A DNA stretch of 64,000 bases from CAZKWG01 sp964615375 (GTDB taxonomy: Bacteria > Myxococcota_A > UBA796 > CAZKWG01). Below the pieces are notes generated by a model. It was not told the DNA's origin. It did no database searches and saw only the letters and a program-made list of their open reading frames with translations. Each line of letters starts with the position of its first letter. Position 1 is the first letter of the stretch. The position numbers and the translations under genes were made by a program. Of this stretch, positions 50,401-57,668 are shown in pieces. Location of the stretch: the NCBI GenBank assembly GCA_964615375.1, contig CAZTOW010000001.1:440859-504858 (forward strand). The letters are read 5' to 3'.

Positions 50401-51895
50401 TCGCGTCGTCGGGCGCCACGACCAGGGCGCGCGCCCAGTCGTCCAGGCAGGGGGCCTCGGGATCGGGGTACAGCCGCGTGCGATCCGGCGGTCGCGCGTC
50501 GCCGTGCGTCAGCCAGGCGAGGCTCAGCGCATGCGTGCCCGCGAGCTCAGGGGTGCTGACGAAGCGCTGGAAGATCTCCTCGGCCCGCGCCGGTTCGGCC
50601 TCCATGCGCTGCCGCACGGCCTCCCAGCTCGCCAGGGCGGCCTGCTGGCGGGCCTGCTCCTGGCGCGCCGACCACGCGCGGGAGAGGAGGATCAGGGCCA
50701 GGACCGCGAGGCCCAGGCCCACCCCGGCCAGCGCCGGCCCCCGTCGCCGACGGAGCTGCCGCCCGAGCCGCTCGATCCGCCCCTCCGGGCGCGCAGACAC
50801 GGGCTCATCGCGGCGAAAGCGAGCCAGATCCTCGGCCAGCGCCTCGGCGCTCGGGTAGCGCGCCTCGGGGCGCAGATGCAGCGCGCGCCCTACGATGGCG
50901 TCCAGGGCGGGGGGGACCTCGGGCCGCAGCCGGCGCAGGTCGGCGCGCCGGCCCTCGATGGCGGCGTCGAAGACCTGGCCCGCCGTGGCGCCCTGCGCGG
51001 GCGGACGGCCGCAGAGCGCGGCGTAGAGAATTCCCCCGATCCCGTAGACATCCGCCAACGTCCAGTCGATCCGCGGATCGTGCCGCGCCACCTCGGGCGG
51101 CATGTAGGCCGGCGTGCCGACTGGATCCGACGCGCGCGAGAGCGAGGACTCCACGTCCAGCGAGCGCGCGAGACCGAAGTCGCAGACGTGGGCGGCGCCC
51201 TCGCAGTCCAGGAGCACGTTGCCGGGCTTGAGGTCCCGGTGTACGACGCCGCGGGCGTGGGCGAAGGCGACCGCGCGGGCGACCTCCTCGACGACGCGCG
51301 CCGCCTCGTCGATTCCCAGGGGGCCGTGCTCGCGCAGGACCGCGCTGAGCGCCGGGCCGACCACCCGCTCCATCGTGAAGTACGGGTGCCCGTCGCGCTC
51401 GCCGAGCTCGTAGACCGCCACGATCCCCGGGTGCTGCAGCGCCGCGGCCGTGCGGGCCTCGCCGGCCAGCCGCCGCAGCGCGACCTCCTCGGCGAATTCG
51501 CCCGCCAGCAGCACCTTGAGCGCGACCCTGCGGTGGAGCTCGGGATCCCAGGCGTCATAGACCACGCCCATGCCGCCGCGCCCCAGCTCGCCGCGCAGCT
51601 CGTAACGGTCGAGGGTGCGCGGGCTCGCCGGCTCGGTCCCCGGGGCGCCGGGCGGGCCCGTCGGCGCGGTCACCGGCTCGCCAGCCTCGAGCGAGTCCTG
51701 GCTCTGCAGCCCCTCTCGGACCGGGTAGAGCCAGCGCACCGGCCGCCCGGGGTCACCGTCCACGGCGGCGCCGCAGCGCGAGCAGCGCCAGCTCCAGCCC
51801 CCGGAGGTGTGGGTGCGGACGAAGCGCGCCCCGCAGGCCGGACAGCTCGCGCGCGGCCCCGACTCGCCCGCGACGTGCGCGGCCTCTGGGCTCAA
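47459..51895 (-). CDS. Ser/Thr protein kinase with zinc ribbon, membrane helix, FG-GAP and TPR-like regions
   Basis: A 1478-aa protein. It begins with a zinc ribbon (Cys18, Cys21, Cys38, Cys41). The Hanks-type kinase domain spans about residues 98-360: G-R-G-G-M-G-V-V-Y, catalytic Lys127, H-R-D-L-K-P-G-N, D-F-G-L-A-R and G-T-P-A-Y-M-P-P-E. A transmembrane helix lies at about 390-408. A long outer region includes FG-GAP/VCBS-type units (D-L-D-Q-D-G-V-V-E, D-L-D-G-D-G-T-P-E, D-V-D-G-D-G-Q-R-E) and TPR-like helices. A cytosolic kinase with a beta-propeller-like external sensor is likely. It overlaps the FHA gene by four bases, so the FHA protein is the obvious partner. Confidence 0.85.
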   Translation of the reverse strand: MSPEAAHVAGESGPRASCPACGARFVRTHTSGGWSWRCSRCGAAVDGDPGRPVRWLYPVREGLQSQDSLEAGEPVTAPTGPPGAPGTEPASPRTLDRYELRGELGRGGMGVVYDAWDPELHRRVALKVLLAGEFAEEVALRRLAGEARTAAALQHPGIVAVYELGERDGHPYFTMERVVGPALSAVLREHGPLGIDEAARVVEEVARAVAFAHARGVVHRDLKPGNVLLDCEGAAHVCDFGLARSLDVESSLSRASDPVGTPAYMPPEVARHDPRIDWTLADVYGIGGILYAALCGRPPAQGATAGQVFDAAIEGRRADLRRLRPEVPPALDAIVGRALHLRPEARYPSAEALAEDLARFRRDEPVSARPEGRIERLGRQLRRRRGPALAGVGLGLAVLALILLSRAWSARQEQARQQAALASWEAVRQRMEAEPARAEEIFQRFVSTPELAGTHALSLAWLTHGDARPPDRTRLYPDPEAPCLDDWARALVVAPDDASAWAAMLRILRWTFQLGEGPQSGPLLDVLEQRASAEQEREIVPIRLSWGLLTGDTTAAATAWTRARELGLPEGSLYADPRRLELLWARGERVATDVLQPWLPPPSEAADPMLLLGRPGVVQRLRLWPEARLDGEAPSTLTPDQQIWTADQPAPRDPPGTSPVWIDLDQDGVVEGYARGGLTELLRVDRVGDRQTVRDAYAALKAHGSVSEVRVAGGDLDGDGTPELAVALCQWGAYDVRVLVPDGRGGLSLRARAHRNAALGLHLLPDPWGPGELIALVETDDYANVAVFGSENPGGPPSALVLRRLARDRLEEVATFTAPPGLRWEGVTSGDVDGDGQRELVVMMGGEDDWRGAAVLWAEPTRDRFTLSLLPGLLPIGLRQLDQDPEDELIATTSGASGEDVWVLGRGDSPRPRPALARVEGIATAPDGLSSSARGRAWQVADLLDGAGLEAQAARILERLAEVSEPGLAEQAAERAAQLRLEAGQPHRAAEDYELAARARSRDALWEGAVRAWLDAAQPERALAAAEAWRAAGGRPGDEIAATLARWEQSRAAAIEAGSSQPLHPGWQVVEPLAFTPSEAGLRLDLANAPGDVAALPARLSGGPIALLADLRLSVLDWGSGLQMDLGDPVGGLKVRVSVVGGGGVNRVAVLCGPRPEPRLHLIQGPSFPVAPTQVPLRIRATWDPETGRWTCLAELPDTGELASHPFELPAPPTSASLQIRPDRNFTGQRLRVVFDRLEIWGAVADPPATDALLRANRALVSSEAAEALALLPPDAALERGIALARLGRPLEAIEALREVNPDSGAFQDRVPLLLRVRRETLAPLLREALGPRFYALYADLWGDVRVRDVDDGTRGALLDDLAGLELAPDPSDPSWPLLAARALLLGRLGQSEQADRALEAWLSRWEALSPTQRAVDPGVASRLYRARALLAAEAGDRERAVGLAARSVGVAPLPELAVDRLEIEPAWRALGVDLAWR

Positions 51896-52794
51896 AGCCG
51901 CTCGACCCGGAGCTCGTGCGCGGCCAGGCGGATCTGGCGCGTGGTCGCCCGGCGCTCGATCACCGCGTGGCCGTCGCTGAGCCCCAGCCCCTCCAGCTCC
52001 TTGCGCGCGCGGTGCAGGCTCACGTGGAGCTGGTTGCTGTTCACGCGCAGCATCTTCATCAGCTCGGTCAGATACAGCCAGCCCTGCTCGGCCTCCGGCT
52101 GCGCCGCGTCGTCGAGGCGGGCGCGCGCCAGCTCCAGCAGGACGCCGTGGTGCGCCTTCGCCGGCAGCGCGTGAGGCACGCCGTCCAGTTGGACGTGCAG
52201 CTCGACGTATTCTTCATCGGCGCTGACCAGAAAGCGCATCCCCAGGGTGTGCGCCCGCCGTCCGCGCTCCCGCGCCTCGGTCGTGCGGTCCAGCGGCTCG
52301 GGGATGGCCAGGCGCCACGAGACGCCGCCGACGCGGATCTCCGCCTCGTCGAGCACCGGCCGGGTCCGGTCGTCCTGGCTCAGGACCCAGCCCTCGTCCG
52401 GGTCGAACATCACCACGGCCAGCGGCTCCTCGCTCGAGGGGATGGCGAGCAGCTCGGGCTGACCCTCCAGCACGCGCTCCCCGGCGATGGCCAGCGGCGC
52501 CGGCGGCGCGTCGTCGATCAGCACCAGGCGCTGCTGGGAGCTGCCGAGCTCCAACACCGCGCCCCGCTGAAGCGCCGCGCCCGCGCCTGGAGGGAGGGGT
52601 CGCCCGTCCAGGGTGGTGCCGTTGCGCGAGCCCAGGTCCCGCACGCTCCAGCCCTGGAGCCCCCACGAGATCGCCGCATGCTGCGCCGACACGTCCGAGG
52701 AGGCGAGCACCGTGTGCATCGCGCGCGAGCGCCCGATCAGGTGGTTCGAGCGCAGCACGATCTGCCGACCCTGGGAGTCCTGAAGGCGTGCCAT
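51892..52794 (-). CDS. FHA domain protein with C-terminal winged-helix-like region
   Basis: A 300-aa protein. The N-terminal FHA domain (residues about 10-90) has G-R-S, then S-A-Q-H-A and S-R-N-G-T-T-L-D-G, the phosphothreonine-binding residues. The C-terminal region (about 180-300) looks like a winged-helix DNA-binding or dimerisation domain (V-N-S-N-Q-L-H-V-S-L-H-R-A-R-K-E-L). Translated with the kinase gene, it probably binds the autophosphorylated kinase or is its target, linking the kinase to transcription (inference). Confidence 0.8.
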   Translation of the reverse strand: MARLQDSQGRQIVLRSNHLIGRSRAMHTVLASSDVSAQHAAISWGLQGWSVRDLGSRNGTTLDGRPLPPGAGAALQRGAVLELGSSQQRLVLIDDAPPAPLAIAGERVLEGQPELLAIPSSEEPLAVVMFDPDEGWVLSQDDRTRPVLDEAEIRVGGVSWRLAIPEPLDRTTEARERGRRAHTLGMRFLVSADEEYVELHVQLDGVPHALPAKAHHGVLLELARARLDDAAQPEAEQGWLYLTELMKMLRVNSNQLHVSLHRARKELEGLGLSDGHAVIERRATTRQIRLAAHELRVERL

Positions 52795-52908
52795 CGCCCG
52801 TCAGCATAGCATGGCCCTGCGCGCCCCAGCATCTTGGAGGAGCGCGCCAGCGGGTCGCGTGGGAGGCCCCGGGACATGTCTCAGGACGGGAACGGGGGCC
52901 CCCGCCTC

Positions 52909-53328
52909 TCACTCCACGACGTCCACCGAGCCGATCTCGACCGGATCGTTGGGGTCGTTGATGTTGTCCCAGCGGCGGAAGAGCGTGAGCGAGACCGGCG
53001 CCGCGACCGGCACCGTCATCGAGACGTTGTACAGGCAGTCGCACCCCGCGACGGCGCGCGGGTCCATGTCGATCGGCTGCACGAGCACGTCCACCGCGTC
53101 GGCGTCCTCCCGGTAGAATCCCTCCACGTCCTGGGCGCAGCGGAAGTGGGCCTCGAGGTAGTCCACGGCGAGGTTGGAGCCCTCCGCCGTGGCCTCGACA
53201 CGCTCGTCGTTCTCTCCATACGGATCGCCGTCGCATGGGCTCTGGGTGAGGTCCAGGACAGGCTGCGCGTCCTCCCAGCCCGCGGGCAGGTCTGGTCTAC
53301 AGGCGATGAGCAGGATGAACCAGAGCAT
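52909..53328 (-). CDS. Small lipoprotein
   Basis: A 139-aa protein starting at the ATG at 53328, with lipobox L-L-I-A-C (Cys10). The mature part has Cys at D-C-L-Y and C-A-Q-D and ends V-D-V-V-E. No family is recognised. It follows the outer-membrane protein gene by 14 bases and is probably cotranscribed. Confidence 0.65.
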   Translation of the reverse strand: MLWFILLIACRPDLPAGWEDAQPVLDLTQSPCDGDPYGENDERVEATAEGSNLAVDYLEAHFRCAQDVEGFYREDADAVDVLVQPIDMDPRAVAGCDCLYNVSMTVPVAAPVSLTLFRRWDNINDPNDPVEIGSVDVVE

Positions 53329-53342
53329 GTCGTCCCCCTGGG

Positions 53343-53942
53343 TCACTTCAGGTAGAATCGAAGCATCAGGTCTCCGCTGAGGTTGAGGGTCCAGTGACCC
53401 TCGGGTTGGCCCTCGTCCAACCTCGTCACGCCGAGCCAGGTCTCGCCCCCGAGCGAGAGGTTGCGCGCGATCCAGTACTCCCCGCCGAGGAGCGCAGCCG
53501 CCGAGAGGTCTACGGCCGGACCTTCGTCCGTCTCAACCAGAAAGTTACTGCCGAGGCGGCCGCCCGCGTACCCGGTGGCGTTGGCTCCAACCTTCCAGGA
53601 CGGGCCGGTGGCGACGCTCAGGCCGAAGAACGAGGACGCATAGGAACCCTGGCTGAAGCCGCTGATGGCCACCGTGGGCTCAACCCTCCACCCGCCGGGC
53701 AGGATGAGCGGGACGCGAACGGACCGGGTGTCGAGAAGGTCGGAATAGCGGATGTATTCCGGGTCGTAGTACCCGAGGAGCTCCAGCGACCCGAAGGCGT
53801 CCAGCGAGAGCCCGATCCCGGCGCGGAGCTCATCCGGCTGGCCGGGGTGCTGGCCTTCCTGGGCCTGGGCAGAACCAGAGAAAAGAGCAGAGAGGAGCAG
53901 CGCGAAGCTGCCGAATCGAGTGGCGACCAGACTGGGTTGCAT
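53343..53942 (-). CDS. Predicted outer-membrane barrel protein
   Basis: A 199-aa protein with signal peptide from the ATG at 53942 (ending A-Q-A-Q). Alternating beta-strand-like segments are rich in Gly and aromatic residues, and the sequence closes L-M-L-R-F-Y-L-K. A longer upstream frame is dropped because the signal peptide begins at 53942. It probably forms a small barrel of the OmpW/OmpA type; not identified further. Confidence 0.65.
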   Translation of the reverse strand: MQPSLVATRFGSFALLLSALFSGSAQAQEGQHPGQPDELRAGIGLSLDAFGSLELLGYYDPEYIRYSDLLDTRSVRVPLILPGGWRVEPTVAISGFSQGSYASSFFGLSVATGPSWKVGANATGYAGGRLGSNFLVETDEGPAVDLSAAALLGGEYWIARNLSLGGETWLGVTRLDEGQPEGHWTLNLSGDLMLRFYLK

Positions 53943-54020
53943 GAAATCCCCCGAGCGACGCGAACTGCCATACGCGTGCTGAGGTGATCTTAAGCACGCG
54001 GGCGAGTCAGCCAAGGCGGA

Positions 54021-56219
54021 TCACCACGGGAGGGCGTCGGGCTCCTGGACGGTCGCCCGCTCTCCCGGCTCGGCGCGCTCCACCCAAACCGGCTGCCCGG
54101 AGAAGGCGGCGCCGCCGGAGAGCGTGTCGATGCGTTGTTCGTCGTTGAGATCGTTGGCGCTCACCCCAGGCTGGCGGCTGGCCACCGTGAGCTGCACGCC
54201 AGGACGATCGTGGCCGTAGCCGTGGGGCAGGCTCACGACGCCCGGCATCATGCGCTCGCTCAGCGCGACGGGCACCACTACCTCGCCCACGCGCGAGCGC
54301 ACCCGGGCCCGATCGCCGTCCGCGAGCCCACGCGCCGCGGCGTCGGTGGGGTGGATCAGCAGCGCACACCGGCTCCGGCCCTTCATCAGGCGGGGGGCGT
54401 TGTGCAACCAGGAGTTGTTGTCGCGCACGTCGCGGCGGCCGATCAGGCTCAGCGCGCCGGGCTCGGGCGCCCAGGGCTCGCTGGCCAGGCGGGCGAGGTC
54501 GGCGAGCGCGGGCTCGGGCGCGAGGTCGATGCTGCGCCGCTTGCCGAGCAGGCGCCCGGGGAGGCAGGGCTCCAGCGCGCCGAGGTCGAGGCCGTGGGGG
54601 TGTTTCTTCAGCTCAGACAGGGACAGTCCCGGCCCCCAGGGCCAGAGGCCCGCCCCGTAGGGCCCCTGGCGCAGGGCCAGGTCGAGCGTGTGCTCCAGGC
54701 CCAGCGCGCCCATGGCCGCGACCTGCAGGCCGTCCACGATCTCCACGCCGCGCAGGCTGCAGAGGCGGCGGGCGAGCGCGAGCAGGACGCGGCCGTCGTG
54801 GTGCGCATCCGGCCCGGGGTCCAGGGCGGCCTCGGCGTAGCGGGCGGTGTTTCGCACGGCGAACTGGTGGAAGACCAGATCGTAGTGCGGGCGCTCCAGC
54901 GGCGAGGGGACGGGGAGGATCAGGTGGGCGTGCCGCGTCGTCTCGTTGACGTAGGGGTCGATGCTGACCATGAGCTCGAGGCCCGCCAGCGCCCGGTCCA
55001 GGCGCCGGCCGTTGGGCGTCGAGAGGACGGGGTTGCCGGCCAGCGTGATCAGCGCGCGCACCTGGCCGGGGCCCGGGGTCTCGATCTCGTCGGCCAGGGT
55101 GGCGACGGGCAGCTCACCCGAGAACTCGGGCAGGCCGCGCACCCGGCTGGTCCAGCGGGCGAAGCTGCCCGGCCCCGGGCCGAGGCCGCGCGGCAGCGTG
55201 AGCAGATCGACCGCCGGCCGCGGGAACATGCTGCCGCCGGGCGCGTCCAGGTTGCCCGTCAGCACGTTGAGCGCGAGGATCAGGACCTGGCAGAGCGCGC
55301 CGAAAGGCTGGGTGGAGGCGCCGACGCGGCCGTAGACCACCGCCCGCTCGGCGCTCAGGAGCTCCTCGGCCATGCGGGCGATCGCGGCGGCGGGGACGCC
55401 GGTGGGCAACTCGGCGCGCTCGGGCGGGAAGGCGGCGGCGGCCTCCCGCAGGAGCTCGGCCCGCTCGACGAGGGGCTCCAGCCGGCCCAGGCGCGGTCCC
55501 CGGCGGAAGACCTCGTGGATCAGCGCGAGCAGCAGCCAGGCGTCGGTGCCCGGTCGGATGGGGTGGTGCGCGTCCGCCAGCGCCGCTGTCTCGGTGTGTC
55601 GGGGGTCCACGACCACGATCCGCGCGCCCCGCCCGCGCATCGCCTCGACCCGAGCGCGCCAGCCCGGGGCGCTCATCAGGCTGCCGTTGCTGGCCGCCGG
55701 GTTGGCCCCCAACATCAACAGGTAGTTGGTGCGATCGAGGTCGGGCACGGGCATGAGCCACTGGTGCCCCAGCATCCAGTAGGACGCCAGCATGTGCGGA
55801 AGCTGGTCCACGGAGGTCGCCGAGTAGCGGTTCTTCGTGCGCAGGACGCGCTGGAAGAGGGGCGTGGCCAGCAGGGCGCTGGTATTGTGTACGGTTGGGT
55901 TTCCAATGTACAGGGCGACGGCGTCGGGACCGTGACGCTCCTGGAGCTCGTGGATCCGGCGCGCCGCCTGGTCGAGGGCCGCCTCCCAGGCGAGGGGCTC
56001 CCAGCCCTGAGCGCCGCGCTGTACGGGGGCCCTCAGGCGGTCGGGGTCCTGGTAGAGGTCGATCAGGGCCACGGCCTTCGGGCAGATCTGTCCGCGGCTG
56101 AGGGGATCCTCGGCGTCGCCCCGGACGCGCAGCGGCTGGTCCCCCGCGATCTCGACGGTGACGCCGCACATGGCCTCACAGAGGTTGCAGGCGCGATGGT
56201 GCAGGCGGGTCTGTGTCAT
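54021..56219 (-). CDS. Molybdopterin oxidoreductase (DMSO reductase family)
   Basis: A 732-aa enzyme. N-terminal 4Fe-4S ligands are Cys11, Cys14, Cys18 and Cys46 (C-N-L-C-E-A-M-C ... I-C-P-K). MGD-cofactor segments include G-A-N-P-A-A-S-N-G and V-D-P-R-H-T-E-T-A. The C-terminal domain is of the molydopterin-binding type (A-R-V-R-S-R-V-G-E-V). At the position of the Mo ligand (S-A-T-S-V-D-Q-L-P-H) there is no Cys or Sec; Asp in V-D-Q is a candidate. Reaction unknown. The start is nine bases after the upstream gene's stop. Confidence 0.82.
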   Translation of the reverse strand: MTQTRLHHRACNLCEAMCGVTVEIAGDQPLRVRGDAEDPLSRGQICPKAVALIDLYQDPDRLRAPVQRGAQGWEPLAWEAALDQAARRIHELQERHGPDAVALYIGNPTVHNTSALLATPLFQRVLRTKNRYSATSVDQLPHMLASYWMLGHQWLMPVPDLDRTNYLLMLGANPAASNGSLMSAPGWRARVEAMRGRGARIVVVDPRHTETAALADAHHPIRPGTDAWLLLALIHEVFRRGPRLGRLEPLVERAELLREAAAAFPPERAELPTGVPAAAIARMAEELLSAERAVVYGRVGASTQPFGALCQVLILALNVLTGNLDAPGGSMFPRPAVDLLTLPRGLGPGPGSFARWTSRVRGLPEFSGELPVATLADEIETPGPGQVRALITLAGNPVLSTPNGRRLDRALAGLELMVSIDPYVNETTRHAHLILPVPSPLERPHYDLVFHQFAVRNTARYAEAALDPGPDAHHDGRVLLALARRLCSLRGVEIVDGLQVAAMGALGLEHTLDLALRQGPYGAGLWPWGPGLSLSELKKHPHGLDLGALEPCLPGRLLGKRRSIDLAPEPALADLARLASEPWAPEPGALSLIGRRDVRDNNSWLHNAPRLMKGRSRCALLIHPTDAAARGLADGDRARVRSRVGEVVVPVALSERMMPGVVSLPHGYGHDRPGVQLTVASRQPGVSANDLNDEQRIDTLSGGAAFSGQPVWVERAEPGERATVQEPDALPW

Positions 56220-56228
56220 GGGGACCGC

Positions 56229-57587
56229 TTATCCGGGCTCGGGCTCGGCGGAGGGCTCGGTCTGCGGGGGCAGAGGTGGGAGGCAGGCCTTCGGCGCGAA
56301 GCGCACGCGGATCGGGCGCCCGGCCTCGTACACCCCTGCGTAGTGACCCGGCTCCACGACCCAGAGGTTCACCTTCGTCTGGCCGGGGATCCGGGGGTAC
56401 GGGGGGGCCTCTGGAAGGCCCTTGATCGCGAAGGCGTGGCCCTTGTTCCAGTCGTCGAAGTAGGAGATGGACTGGAGATCCTCAGGCACTCCCTCGCCGT
56501 AGATGCAGAAGGTCCAGGGCGTCGCGATCTGCTTGATTCGCCCGCTCTCGAGGACATAACGCTCCCCGGGGACCAGGCCCGCCCAGCCAGAGGCGCTGTC
56601 CTCCATGAACCAGCCGCCCTCGTTCGCGTAGAAGCGGAGCCGCCGGGTCCGCACGAAGACCGCCTCGCCCGCCGGTATCACGATGCTCACCTCCGCGGGC
56701 GCGCTGCGACCCTGCCGATAAGCGTCCATCTGCGACTGCTTCTCGCGCACCAGCACAGGTTTGCCGGCGACCTCGACCTCCAGGGTCAGGGCGTCGACCA
56801 CGAGGGTCGCCGTCCCCGCCGGAGCGGCGTCGGAGGGGTAACCGGCGAGCGCGCCCAGGAGGTAGGGCAGCGCCTGTTGCTGGGCGGGGGTGAGCTGAGC
56901 CGGGTCCAGCAGCAGCAGCGCCTTGTGTGCGGTCGCGCGGTCACGAACAGATCCCGCGCCGGCGTAGCCGACCGCCAGCTCGAACGCGGCGCCGGCGTAG
57001 GGGCCCTGGCCGGTCCGCTTCGCCAGCGTCAGCAGATCCAGGCCGATCTTGCCCATGAAGTGTGGGTACCAGTCTTTGATCTCCCCGCGCGTGTAGGGCA
57101 AGGCGTCCCCGAGCAGGAGGGGGATCTCTTCGAGCTTGAGCACGCCGCGCTCGAAGACGATCTCGGGTTCGTCCTGGCTCAGCACGAGCTGGGTGCCGTC
57201 CGGGTCGTAAGGCAGCCTGTGCTGATAGAGGCCGTGCCAGGTCCGTTTCCCGTCCAGCCACACCGAGGCGTCGAAGCTCATGTCCTTGGAGGCGAGGACC
57301 AGCGAATCGAAGGCCCCGGTCTCTTCGTCCGCCTGCACGAGGAGCCGCCGGCAACCGGCGGGCACCGTCACCTTGACCTCGCCCTTCCAGGGCGGCGGCA
57401 CGGCGAGCGGGATCTTGTGGCTCGCGGGAGCCTTCCAGCACGCGGTCTTCAGCCCGGGAGGCTCGTGATCGGAGAGAGGCGAGTGGACCTCTCCGGTGTC
57501 GGTGACCTGGATGGGCTGGTCGACGCGGCGGATCTCGGCGGACTCGAAGAAGGGGCTCCAGACGGCATCGACGGGGATGAGCGGCAT
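56229..57587 (-). CDS. Hypothetical protein upstream of the molybdopterin enzyme
   Basis: A 452-aa protein with no clear signal peptide at the chosen ATG 57587; frames open upstream overlap the divergent gene at 57669. Composition is mixed, with beta-like segments such as E-V-S-I-V-I-P-A-G-E-A-V-F-V-R-T-R-R-L-R-F-Y-A near residues 300-320, and a helical part in the middle. No family motif is recognised. Spacing to the oxidoreductase gene is nine bases, so it may encode an accessory protein, but nothing in the sequence proves it. Confidence 0.6.
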   Translation of the reverse strand: MPLIPVDAVWSPFFESAEIRRVDQPIQVTDTGEVHSPLSDHEPPGLKTACWKAPASHKIPLAVPPPWKGEVKVTVPAGCRRLLVQADEETGAFDSLVLASKDMSFDASVWLDGKRTWHGLYQHRLPYDPDGTQLVLSQDEPEIVFERGVLKLEEIPLLLGDALPYTRGEIKDWYPHFMGKIGLDLLTLAKRTGQGPYAGAAFELAVGYAGAGSVRDRATAHKALLLLDPAQLTPAQQQALPYLLGALAGYPSDAAPAGTATLVVDALTLEVEVAGKPVLVREKQSQMDAYRQGRSAPAEVSIVIPAGEAVFVRTRRLRFYANEGGWFMEDSASGWAGLVPGERYVLESGRIKQIATPWTFCIYGEGVPEDLQSISYFDDWNKGHAFAIKGLPEAPPYPRIPGQTKVNLWVVEPGHYAGVYEAGRPIRVRFAPKACLPPLPPQTEPSAEPEPG

Positions 57588-57668
57588 CTGGGGAGGGTAG
57601 CCTGGCGGGCGCGGTACGCCCACAGGATCTGCCTTCCCCCGACGGGGTGGGCGTGTTAACGCGCACGG

